A DNA stretch of 64,000 nt from NCBI GenBank assembly GCA_004553495.1, contig SFLE01000002.1, forward strand, positions 3,816-67,815, read 5' to 3'. Numbering within the stretch: the stretch's first letter is position 1; each line of letters starts with the position of its first letter. A program made the translations under genes and the position numbers. The stretch is from Clostridiales bacterium. GTDB taxonomy: Bacteria > Bacillota > Clostridia > Oscillospirales > Oscillospiraceae. This document shows positions 17,401 through 24,296 of this stretch, in pieces. The notes under the pieces are model-generated. The model did no database searches and was not told the origin of the DNA. It worked only from the letters and a program-made list of their open reading frames with translations.

Positions 17401-17700
17401 CTCGGAATCGGTATTAAAAAGAAAGTCGGCTCCGACAACGGCTTCCGCCTTTTTAACTCCATCGAGCTGCTTTACCGCCGCGAGGTCGTCGTCTGTAAGT
17501 CCAAGGGTGGACACCAGGCGAATGTCGTAAAAATTCGTCTCGTGTACATATTGATCATATGTTTCGAGAAAATCCGGTCTGCACAGACGCAGACCGACAA
17601 AAAGCCCCGCTCCCAGCGCGATTATGGCGAATATCGCCAGATAGCGCCCGAGACTGCTTTTTATCTCCCTTATCGTAAGTTTTACTGTTGATGCATTCAT
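14407..17700 (-). CDS. FtsX-like ABC transporter permease with large coiled-coil insert
   Basis: A 1097-residue membrane protein of the FtsX/MacB permease type. A membrane helix near 20-38 opens the protein and an extracellular domain follows. From about 255 to 545 the sequence is a long coiled coil rich in Ala, Glu, Lys and Gln (repeats such as AKAEYDSGYAEF, LDAAKAELDKG). Two FtsX modules then follow, with membrane segments near 565-700 and 955-1080. It lies 4 bp after the ATPase gene, so the two form one transporter. Such proteins export peptides or lipids or transmit envelope signals; the substrate is unknown. Confidence 0.9.
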   Translation of the reverse strand: MNASTVKLTIREIKSSLGRYLAIFAIIALGAGLFVGLRLCRPDFLETYDQYVHETNFYDIRLVSTLGLTDDDLAAVKQLDGVKKAEAVVGADFLFNTDSEDNLIMMAQSIPDEVNLIDLKCGRMPEKANECLADPAMYSEDDIGKTIKLSNDNSDQTFDTFAYDEYTIVGITETVLYINLERGSSTLGNGSVKGYIYIPKDGFSTDYYTDIYLCLDTQGYVYSDEYEKSVEQYVPMLEEFMQQRAEIRFDSVIDGAMSQLDDAKKQYEEGKAQYDAAKAEYDSGYAEFTEKKKATNAELEQARQQIENAESALGDSSVIDQKQAELNAAKAELDKGKAEYESGLRQFEVKERLAYGTVNQQIEYYENRIADKQAQIETLNAELIDLNAQLEEANANGETLKARSLERRIRTTQARIDSANNDIAGYNERLEVHRQKKAEVDAELEPYRQQLADAKQQLDAGYAQIAAGQAELDKARKMVKDGGAQLEQAKKQYEAGKAEAEKGFAEAEKQLAEGKAQLDAAKAELDKGHEELVNAEKQIKNMNNADTYVLDRDTNAGYVCFESDTSVVQSVAAVFPVFFFLVAALVCLTTMTRMIDDQRTQIGIMKALGYSSGAIMGKYMLYSGSATLFGCVFGIGVGSFAFPAIVWFGYGLIYNFSGLLFTMDWVLAGGITAANLAVTLLVTWYCCAKELKCAPAELIRPKAPEAGKRILLERIPDVWNEMSFMQKVSARNIMRYKKRIFMMLLGIGGCTALVLTALGLNDTIQNVVQRQYDDVVLYDYELSLAYNMTEQEQEIFREDAGDNIGNVLFLYRGLAEIDGGSAVKTATLSITDGKRLWNFMQLEYDGEQVEYPGLNEAIINYNLARQLGGVEVGDTITVTTSDKEELTVKVSGLFDNYVDSYIFVSPDTCQEQWGHVPEYKSALANAPDGADVNECERELAKVDGIRAVTLSVDTKARMSSMMDGLLFVVAAIILCAGLLAFIVLYNLTNINISERIREIATIKVLGFYPAEAANYVFRENLILTGAGAVFGLALGVALHAFVMNAIKVDMMYFKPYISFVSFAASIAITFIFALIVNAIMRRRIDNIDMAGALKSIE

Positions 17701-17704
17701 CTGC

Positions 17705-18406
17705 TTACCACTCTATATTCTCAATGGGTACGGGCTCTTTGTTTATGCTCACATCGGTGACAACGCCGCTTTTTACGGAAACTACCCTGTCCGCCATCGC
17801 GGTGAGCGCATGGTTATGGGTTATGATAACTACCGTCATGCCGTTTTTGCGGCTGCAATCCTGCAAAAGCTGCAATACAGCCTTGCCTGTGTTGTAGTCA
17901 AGGGCACCGGTCGGCTCGTCGCACAGCATGAGCTTCGGGTTTTTCGCCAGAGCCCTGGCTATGGCAACGCGCTGCTGCTCGCCGCCGGAGAGCTGCGCGG
18001 GGAAGTTGTTTGCCCTGTCCTTAAGTCCGACAAGCTCTATGACCTCCGCCGCATCCATCGGGTCGTGGCATATCTGCGCGGCAAGCTCGACATTCTCTAT
18101 CGCCGTCAGGTTCTGAACAAGGTTGTAAAACTGGAACACGAAGCCGACATCATAGCGCCGGTAAGTCGTGAGCTGGCGCGGCGTGTATGACGATATTTCC
18201 TCGCCGTCGAGCACCACTCTGCCGGAGGTCAGGCTGTCCATGCCTCCGAGGATGTTGAGAAGCGTCGTTTTTCCTGCGCCGGACTCGCCGACTATAACGC
18301 AGATCTCCCCTTTTTCTATCTCAAATGTGGCGTCACGGAGAGCCTCTATGCTCACCTCGCCCATCTGATATGTTTTCTTCACATTTTCAAACTCGACATA
18401 CGCCAT
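17705..18406 (-). CDS. ABC transporter ATP-binding protein (LolD/MacB type)
   Basis: The 233-residue ATPase energises the permease that follows. It has Walker A VGESGAGKTTLL, signature LSGGEQQRVAIARAL, Walker B LMLCDEPTGALD and a switch His in ITHNH. The start MAYVEFENV is preferred, with GCGAGGA upstream, over a Met seven codons earlier. The DEPTGALD sequence is typical of the MacB/LolD-like group that partners FtsX-fold permeases. The operon is ATPase-permease with a 4-bp gap. Confidence 0.92.
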   Translation of the reverse strand: MAYVEFENVKKTYQMGEVSIEALRDATFEIEKGEICVIVGESGAGKTTLLNILGGMDSLTSGRVVLDGEEISSYTPRQLTTYRRYDVGFVFQFYNLVQNLTAIENVELAAQICHDPMDAAEVIELVGLKDRANNFPAQLSGGEQQRVAIARALAKNPKLMLCDEPTGALDYNTGKAVLQLLQDCSRKNGMTVVIITHNHALTAMADRVVSVKSGVVTDVSINKEPVPIENIEW

Positions 18407-18472
18407 ATAACGGTCCTCGCATTCCATGTCTTTATCAGAGTTATTATACTAAATATCTAAACCCTTTGCAAT

Positions 18473-18500
18473 AAAAGAACCGGTCAGAGACCGGTTTTTT
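18473..18500 (-). terminator. Terminator of the SLH lipase gene
   Basis: AACCGGTC (18479-18486) pairs with GACCGGTT (18490-18497) around AGA. T-rich sequence flanks both sides; on the minus strand it is CTTTTATT. Confidence 0.75.
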
Positions 18501-18519
18501 AACACATTATTCAACAGTA

Positions 18520-20403
18520 TCAGATCATGCACAGTACCTTGCACGCCTGTTCGCGGGTCGCGTGAGCGTTGGGGTGATAGCTGTATGTTCCGTCGCCGTT
18601 GTCGAAGCCGTTTATGACACCCGCCATTTGCAGCGTTCTGACATAATCCACGGCATATGCGGAGATGCTGCTTTCATCCGTGAAGGTTATCTGCGCGTTA
18701 TCATCGGGCAGCTTTATGCCGGCATACTCGGCATATCTGCAAATGATCGCAGCCATCTGCTCGCGGCTTATCTTCTCGTTCGGAGCGAACTTATCCGCGC
18801 TTATGCCCTTTACGATGCCGTTATCGGCAGCCCACTCGATAAACGGAGCAAACACGCTGTTATTGCTGACATCGTTAAAGCGGCAGGATGAGTACGCTTC
18901 TGCGTTCACACCGTCGAGGCAGGCAAGCATTTTTACAAACTCCGCGCGCGTTACATCGCCGGTGGGATCAAATATCGTGTCGCTTCTGCCGTTTACAACG
19001 CCGAGCTGGTACATCTTGAGGATGTAGTCATACGACCAGCGATCCTTTGCAACATCGGTGAACGGGAGACCCTTGTTTATCGTGGTGTCGCTGCCGCCCT
19101 TTCCGTAGGTGCTGATGACATTGTTTATTAGATTCATGTACAGGTATCTGACATTCGAGGTCGTGTTCGACATCATGCCGCCGACTATGCTCAGATGGTC
19201 ATACGGCTGTGTGGGCATGACATTCCAGATGCCGGGCTTGAAGTCCTGCTTATTATACCCATCGCAGATCACATAGCCCTGGCTGCCGTCGGGCTTGAGG
19301 CACTTGAGCTGGCTGTTAACGGGATAAAGTCCGGACACGACATTGACCATGCCGTCGTTGGGAAGCCATGTCTTGTCGATATAAACTCCGCCGGCAGTGG
19401 TTTTGTCATAGTACTTGCCCATCATCGTTGCGAAGGGCTTTAGCAGCGCGAGCATCGTTATATCCGGAACCTCATTGCCGGTGACGGCGCTGGCATGGGT
19501 GGCATCGCCGCAGACCGAGAAGTAGTACACATTGTCCTGTATCTCTATACCGTCGTTTATCTCGAGCGCATAGTCGATGGTAAGGTCGTATATCGCGTTA
19601 TCGTTATGGCTCAAGAACTCCTCGCTGTTGAGAACGCGGACGAGGTACTCAAGGTCAGTCTCGTCAGCCTTCTTATATATACCGAAGTGCTCAAGCTGGA
19701 GATCGTAAACACCCTTGAGGTTGGTCATTCCGAGGGACGCACCGAAATTATAGATGAAATCGGTGACGACCTTTGTGGATGTATCGCAGGTCTCGATAAA
19801 GGTAGTTCCGTTATGGGGCGCTGCAACCGCCGTCAGCGAATATACCCAATCGCCCTTGCCGCCTTCAAAGAACGGCGATACCTCGGTTCCGGCAGCCTTT
19901 GCAGCTTCGACCTCTTCCTTGCAGCCGTTTGTGAGAATATCAAGGAACATTCTCGTTGTAGCGCCGCCGAAGCTGTGACCGATGAGGTTTATCTTCTTCT
20001 CGGCGCTCCAGCCTTCAAACAAGGGCTTATCGTATGTAATGCCATAGCGGTCATGCCCCTTTTCGGCGGAGTGCGCGGCGCCGTAGTCTACCGTTGTGCC
20101 GGTGAGCTGCGCATAGAGCTCGCAGGCTCTGTCCCATGCGCCGGAGAGCGGTCCGACCTGGGCGGCATAGCTCTCATACCCCTGCGAATTGAGGTACTTC
20201 ATGAGATTGCCGGTCGCCATGCCCCAATACGGCATTATCGGGTCGAGCATTGATCTTTCGCCCCAGCCCATAAGACCGTGGACAAATATAAACGGATACT
20301 CATCCTCGGGGCGCTGATCATCAGCGGACGCCGACATCGGCATGAGGCTTACAAGCATCATGACAGCCAATGCCATACACAGGATTCTTTTTGCTCTCTT
20401 CAT
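18520..20403 (-). CDS. Secreted lipase (family I.5-like) with three SLH domains
   Basis: An exported 627-residue triacylglycerol lipase or esterase kept at the cell surface. The signal peptide spans 1-27 (ends SASA). The alpha/beta hydrolase core begins PFIFVHGLMGWGER and has the nucleophile in IGHSFGG (Ser 144). Likely partners are Asp in WLPNDGMVN (350) and His in YDHLSIVG (403). This arrangement resembles staphylococcal and Geobacillus lipases. SLH repeats run from about 447 to 627. GGAGGAAG precedes the start. It is a functional parallel to the SGNH-SLH enzyme at 1.5 kb. Confidence 0.9.
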   Translation of the reverse strand: MKRAKRILCMALAVMMLVSLMPMSASADDQRPEDEYPFIFVHGLMGWGERSMLDPIMPYWGMATGNLMKYLNSQGYESYAAQVGPLSGAWDRACELYAQLTGTTVDYGAAHSAEKGHDRYGITYDKPLFEGWSAEKKINLIGHSFGGATTRMFLDILTNGCKEEVEAAKAAGTEVSPFFEGGKGDWVYSLTAVAAPHNGTTFIETCDTSTKVVTDFIYNFGASLGMTNLKGVYDLQLEHFGIYKKADETDLEYLVRVLNSEEFLSHNDNAIYDLTIDYALEINDGIEIQDNVYYFSVCGDATHASAVTGNEVPDITMLALLKPFATMMGKYYDKTTAGGVYIDKTWLPNDGMVNVVSGLYPVNSQLKCLKPDGSQGYVICDGYNKQDFKPGIWNVMPTQPYDHLSIVGGMMSNTTSNVRYLYMNLINNVISTYGKGGSDTTINKGLPFTDVAKDRWSYDYILKMYQLGVVNGRSDTIFDPTGDVTRAEFVKMLACLDGVNAEAYSSCRFNDVSNNSVFAPFIEWAADNGIVKGISADKFAPNEKISREQMAAIICRYAEYAGIKLPDDNAQITFTDESSISAYAVDYVRTLQMAGVINGFDNGDGTYSYHPNAHATREQACKVLCMI

Positions 20404-20457
20404 TTTCTTCCTCCTTATTCATACATTATTCTTTCCGTGTAAATACTGGATAGTTAA

Positions 20458-20486
20458 ATAATACTATATTTCCATTGCGCCGTCAA
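20458..20486 (-). promoter_or_regulatory. Promoter of the SLH lipase gene
   Basis: Minus strand TTGACG (20481-20486), a 17-bp spacer and TATTAT (20458-20463). Confidence 0.7.
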
Positions 20487-20527
20487 TTATCTATGACTTT
20501 ACATTATATGGTTTTTCGCATATGCCC

Positions 20528-20556
20528 TTGATATTTTTCCCGCGCGGTGCTATAAT
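20528..20556 (+). promoter_or_regulatory. Extended -10 promoter of tRNA-Gly
   Basis: TTGATA (20528-20533), a 17-bp spacer and TGC-TATAAT (20548-20556), 16 bp before the tRNA. Confidence 0.8.
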
Positions 20557-20572
20557 GTGAGCGCTGAAATTT

Positions 20573-20647
20573 GCGACAGTGGCTCAATGGTAGAGCATCG
20601 GCTTCCCAAGCCGAGGGTTGCGGGTTCGATCCCCGTCTGTCGCTCCA
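20573..20647 (+). tRNA. tRNA-Gly (anticodon CCC)
   Basis: The cloverleaf is read directly. The acceptor stem GCGACAG pairs with CTGTCGC. The anticodon stem TCGGC/GCCGA encloses the loop TTCCCAA with anticodon CCC, reading GGG. The T arm is GGG-TTCGATC-CCC-like. CCA is encoded at 20645-20647. It is a single tRNA gene with its own extended -10 promoter. Confidence 0.95.
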
Positions 20648-20654
20648 GAAAGTG

Positions 20655-20686
20655 CCCCCGAAAGCTCTCGCTTTCGGGGGATATTT
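20655..20686 (+). terminator. Terminator after tRNA-Gly
   Basis: A perfect 10-bp stem CCCCCGAAAG/CTTTCGGGGG with a 6-nt loop; the trailing T-run (ATATTT) is weak. Confidence 0.7.
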
Positions 20687-20697
20687 AATGTAATGGC

Positions 20698-20725
20698 TTG
20701 ACAAATCCGAAAGCTGCGGTAAAGT
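20698..20725 (+). promoter_or_regulatory. Promoter placing transcription start at the ATG of the RluA-type gene
   Basis: TTGACA (20698-20703), a 16-bp spacer and TAAAGT (20720-20725). The expected start of RNA is near 20732, the A of the ATG, so the message may be leaderless. Confidence 0.5.
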
Positions 20726-20731
20726 ATAGTT

Positions 20732-21382
20732 ATGAAGATCATTTACTATGACAAAAACATAATCGTTGCGGTTAAGCCTGCGGGAGTTATCTCCACCGAC
20801 GAGCCGGGCGGTATGCCCTCCCTGCTGCGTGAGGCGCTCGGAGACGAAAACGCCGACATTCGCACGGTACACAGGCTCGATCAGGTCGTGTCCGGACTGA
20901 TGGTTTTTGCGCAGAACGCCGAAACAGCGTCCGAGCTCAGCCGCCAGATAAGGTGCGGCGAGTTTGAGAAGACCTACATTGCCGTCGTGCGCGGCGTTCC
21001 GGAGGAACGCAAGGGGCGCATGGAGGATATTTTGCTGCGCTCAAAGGAGCAGCGCAAGACTTTCGTTGTGAACAAGCCCTGCCGCGGCTCGCAGGAGGCC
21101 ATTCTGGATTATGAGCTTTTAAGCTCCAACGGCGAGCTGAGCATGGTGAAGATAGACCTCATTACGGGGCGAACTCACCAGATACGCGCGCAGTTTACCC
21201 ACCGCAGGATGCCGCTTGTGGGCGACAGAAAATACGGTGGGCGTGACGACGGGTGCAATATCGCGCTGTGGTCGTATTGCCTCGGGTTTACAAATCCGTC
21301 AACGGGCAGACCCATCTCGCTGAAAGTAAAACCACCCAAGGAGTACCCCTGGACGGAATTTAGTCTTGCTGTATATCCATAA
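20732..21382 (+). CDS. RluA-family pseudouridine synthase
   Basis: It isomerises uridine to pseudouridine in rRNA or tRNA. The 216-residue protein has the catalytic motif VHRLDQVVSGLMVFA (Asp in HRLD, about 50), LITGRTHQIRAQF and VGDRKYGG, all family hallmarks. It lacks an S4 domain and is shorter than RluC or RluD, matching the small stand-alone group. No good ribosome binding site precedes the ATG. The target nucleotide is unknown. Confidence 0.92.
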   Translation: MKIIYYDKNIIVAVKPAGVISTDEPGGMPSLLREALGDENADIRTVHRLDQVVSGLMVFAQNAETASELSRQIRCGEFEKTYIAVVRGVPEERKGRMEDILLRSKEQRKTFVVNKPCRGSQEAILDYELLSSNGELSMVKIDLITGRTHQIRAQFTHRRMPLVGDRKYGGRDDGCNIALWSYCLGFTNPSTGRPISLKVKPPKEYPWTEFSLAVYP

Positions 21383-21384
21383 GA

Positions 21385-21408
21385 AAAAGCCCTCCATCGG
21401 AGGGCTTT
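21385..21408. terminator. Bidirectional terminator between convergent genes
   Basis: AAAAGCCCTCC (21385-21395) pairs with GGAGGGCTTT (21399-21408). It serves the RluA-type gene and the convergent CoA-transferase gene. Confidence 0.8.
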
Positions 21409-21421
21409 GACTATATCAGAA

Positions 21422-22729
21422 TCAGATGATGATGCCGCGCTTTTTGGCTTCAAAGGTGAGCTCGTCGCGGAAATCGGGATGTGCGATGGCGATGAGCTGG
21501 CGGGCGCGTTCGCCGAGGCTTCTGCCGCGCAGATGCGCGATACCGTACTCGGTGACGATGTAGTCAACATCATTCTTGGAGGTGGTGCAGACAGCGCCCG
21601 GAGTGAGGATGGACTTTATCTTACTTATCGTGCCGCCCTTTGCGGTGGAGGTAAAGGCAATGAAGCTCTTGCCGCCCTTGGACTGGCATGCGCCGCGGAC
21701 GAAGTCGATCTGACCGCCGGAGCCGGACATATGCTTGGTGCCGACGGATTCGGCGCAGACCTGACCGAAGAAGTCGACCTCGATGGCTGCGTTTATAGAG
21801 ATCATGTTATCGTTCTTGCAGATGACCGCGGGATCGTTAACATAGTCAACGGGCAGTATCTCCATTGCGGGGTTATCGTCAACGAAATCGTATATTCTCT
21901 TGGAGCCGTATGCAAAGGTGGTAACGGTCTTATTGCGGTGGATCTGCTTTTTGGAGTTGTTTACCGCGCCGCACTCGAGCAGCTCGACCATGGAGTCGGT
22001 GAACATCTCGGTATGTATGCCGAGGTCGTGCTTTGACTTGAGCGCCATGCCGGTTGCATCGGGGATAGCGCCTATGCCGAGCTGGATGCATGCGCCGTCG
22101 GGTATCTGCTCTGCGATGAGATTGCCGATGGTCTGGCTGACCTCGTCGATAACGACGGGAGGCAGTACGGGCAGATCGTGGCTGTACTCAACGATGGCAT
22201 CAACCTGAGAAACATGGAGCTGAGTTCCGCAGAGGCATCTGGGCTGCTTGTCGTTTACCTCGACGAATATTCTCTTTGCCTTGTCTATCATCGCCTCGGC
22301 ATACGAGCCGTTGAGGGCGAGGCTGAAGTAGCCGTGGCTGTCCATTGGGGACACCTCGACGCAGAATGCATCGTATTCATACTCTGCGCGGATATGGCGC
22401 GGAATATCGCGGTAGTAGGTCGGGAAAAGATCGGCATAGCCGGCGTTTACAGCCTTGCGCGCATAGCCGGAGCTGAACCAAGAATAGCCGGTCATCTTGC
22501 CAAACATCTCGGGATCGGTGTAAAATTCAAAGGGGTATGCGTCGAGAAGGGTCTGGACCTTGACATCCTTGACATCGCTGTTTTTTATCTTCTCTGCGAT
22601 GGCGTGCATGATAGCCGGAGCCTGAGAGGGCGCGGTGTCCATTCCGAGCACCCAGCCGGACTCTACCTGTCTGGCGAGGTCTTCCGCACTTATGAGTTTC
22701 TCAGCGTATAATGCTTTATAATCGGTCAT
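21422..22729 (-). CDS. Acetyl-CoA hydrolase/transferase family CoA-transferase
   Basis: It moves CoA between acyl-CoA and a free acid such as acetate. The 435-residue protein belongs to the Cat1 / 4-hydroxybutyrate / butyryl-CoA:acetate transferase family. The glutamate expected to form the CoA-thioester intermediate lies in GIHTEMFTDSM (about 241), and GSGGQIDFVRGA forms the CoA site. The start is ATG at 22729, 8 bp after AGGAG; an upstream GTG lies inside that site. A fermentative role (butyrate, propionate or 2-hydroxyacid activation) is likely. The substrate pair cannot be assigned here. Confidence 0.9.
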   Translation of the reverse strand: MTDYKALYAEKLISAEDLARQVESGWVLGMDTAPSQAPAIMHAIAEKIKNSDVKDVKVQTLLDAYPFEFYTDPEMFGKMTGYSWFSSGYARKAVNAGYADLFPTYYRDIPRHIRAEYEYDAFCVEVSPMDSHGYFSLALNGSYAEAMIDKAKRIFVEVNDKQPRCLCGTQLHVSQVDAIVEYSHDLPVLPPVVIDEVSQTIGNLIAEQIPDGACIQLGIGAIPDATGMALKSKHDLGIHTEMFTDSMVELLECGAVNNSKKQIHRNKTVTTFAYGSKRIYDFVDDNPAMEILPVDYVNDPAVICKNDNMISINAAIEVDFFGQVCAESVGTKHMSGSGGQIDFVRGACQSKGGKSFIAFTSTAKGGTISKIKSILTPGAVCTTSKNDVDYIVTEYGIAHLRGRSLGERARQLIAIAHPDFRDELTFEAKKRGIII

Positions 22730-22770
22730 TTTTAACACTCCTGAAACGATTTTGTATCTATGCTGGTGAT

Positions 22771-22799
22771 ATTATATAATAGTACGCCGTTAAATTCAA
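22771..22799 (-). promoter_or_regulatory. Promoter of the CoA-transferase gene
   Basis: Minus strand TTGAAT (22794-22799), a 17-bp spacer and consensus TATAAT (22771-22776). Confidence 0.8.
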
Positions 22800-22863
22800 G
22801 TATTCAGCCGCCCGCTTGGGCGAAATCACTATAGTTTATTTTGTAACGATTTTGGAGGTCAGC

Positions 22864-23667
22864 ATGAAGTTTACCAAGATGCACGGTGCCGGAAATGATT
22901 TTGTGATAATAAACACGCTCGAGGAGGACATTGACCTGTCCGCAGTGCCGGAGCTTGCGCGCAGACTATGCGACCGTAGGCTGGGCATAGGTGCGGACGG
23001 GCTCATGCTCGTCGCCGCAGCCAAAACCGGCGCGGACTACCGGCTGCTGTTTTATAACTCCGACGGCAGCATGGGCGAAATGTGCGGAAACGGAGCAAGG
23101 TGCATCGCGCGATACGGCTTTGAGCACGGTCTCGCGGGCAAAACTCAGAGGATAGCGACCACCGCCGGACTCGTGACCGGAGAGCGCATAAGCCAAACGC
23201 TGTATCGCGTAAGGCTCAATGACCCGACGGTCATTGACCTTGACCGCGGCGGCTGCGCCTATGTTGAGCTCGGCGACCCCGGCATTCCCCACGCGGTGCT
23301 CATAAAGGACGATTGGGACGCCATTCCCGAGGATGAGCTGCGCGCGCTCGGCAAAAAGCTCAGATACTCCCCCGCTTTCCCGAAGGGCGCGAATGTCAGC
23401 TTTGTAAGGCTCACCGGCGCAAACGAGGTAAAGGCTGTTACTTATGAGCGCGGTGTTGAGGACTTCACTCTCGCCTGCGGCACCGGCTGCGGAAGCATTG
23501 TCTCTGCCCTGACGCTCAAGGGACTTGTATCCGGCGAAAATGTCCGCATAACAATGCCCGGAGGTGAGCTTCAGGTATCGCTCTGCCTCGACGGAAGTTC
23601 GGTGCGTGACATATTTCTCACAGGTCCCACCTGCATCGTATACGAGGGTGAAACGAAAGAAATTTAA
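22864..23667 (+). CDS. dapF: Diaminopimelate epimerase
   Basis: It converts LL- to meso-diaminopimelate for lysine and peptidoglycan synthesis. The 267-residue protein starts KFTKMHGAGNDFV and carries both catalytic cysteines, in GEMCGNGARC and FTLACGTGCGS. The start at 22864 follows GGAGG by 5 bp; the open frame extends upstream without a better site. No other lysine-pathway gene is adjacent. Confidence 0.95.
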   Translation: MKFTKMHGAGNDFVIINTLEEDIDLSAVPELARRLCDRRLGIGADGLMLVAAAKTGADYRLLFYNSDGSMGEMCGNGARCIARYGFEHGLAGKTQRIATTAGLVTGERISQTLYRVRLNDPTVIDLDRGGCAYVELGDPGIPHAVLIKDDWDAIPEDELRALGKKLRYSPAFPKGANVSFVRLTGANEVKAVTYERGVEDFTLACGTGCGSIVSALTLKGLVSGENVRITMPGGELQVSLCLDGSSVRDIFLTGPTCIVYEGETKEI

Positions 23668-23734
23668 ATTTTTTCTTTTCCATGCAATAAAATCGGTCTG
23701 CCGTGCATTGTTATGGTGAAAGGATCATCAAAAT

Positions 23735-24295
23735 ATGCTGTTAACGATGTTGAACACAACGGAATACTCCGAGGCGAGGGAGCTGGAAGCGCTGCTGGCT
23801 AAAGTCGCCGCCGGAGACAAGCAAGCTCTCGGTCAGCTATATGAGCGCACGCATAGCGCCGTTTTTGGATTTGCAATGAGTATGTCGCAAACTCCCGCTG
23901 ACGCGGAGGACATACTGCACGACACATATCTTGCGGTGTATTCCTCTGCCGGAGGCTATTCCGCCAAAGGTAAGCCTATGGCATGGATCATGACCATTGC
24001 CAAGAACCTTGCCCGAATGAAAATGCGTATGGCAAAGCGGATGCTCGATGCGGACGAGAGCGATTGGGGCAAATACCTTTCCGCAAAGCCGGAGGTAAGC
24101 CCCGATGAGCGCATCCTGCTTCAAACGGCAATGAAGATCCTTTCGGATGAAGAGCAGCAGATCGTGATGCTGCACGCCGTGTCGGGTATGAAGCACCGCG
24201 AAATAGCGGCGCTCCTTGATATGCCGACTGCGACCGTACTTTCCAAGTACTCACGAGCCATAAAGAAACTCAGGACAGCGATGGAGGCGGAATAA
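23735..24295 (+). CDS. ECF-type RNA polymerase sigma factor
   Basis: A 186-residue alternative sigma factor. Region 2 is seen in LGQLYERTHSAVFGFAMSMSQTPADAEDILHDTYLAVY, and region 4 in SDEEQQIVMLHAVSGMKHREIAALLDMPTATVLSKYSRAIKKLR. The next gene starts 1 bp after its stop and encodes an RsgI-like anti-sigma factor, so the pair forms a switch. A start at the fifth codon (23747) is also possible. It probably responds to an envelope signal sensed by its partner. Confidence 0.9.
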   Translation: MLLTMLNTTEYSEARELEALLAKVAAGDKQALGQLYERTHSAVFGFAMSMSQTPADAEDILHDTYLAVYSSAGGYSAKGKPMAWIMTIAKNLARMKMRMAKRMLDADESDWGKYLSAKPEVSPDERILLQTAMKILSDEEQQIVMLHAVSGMKHREIAALLDMPTATVLSKYSRAIKKLRTAMEAE

Positions 24296-24296
24296 C

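Noticed and set aside
20573..20647. tRNA as phage attachment site
   Set aside because: No integrase gene and no repeat of the tRNA 3' end seen nearby.
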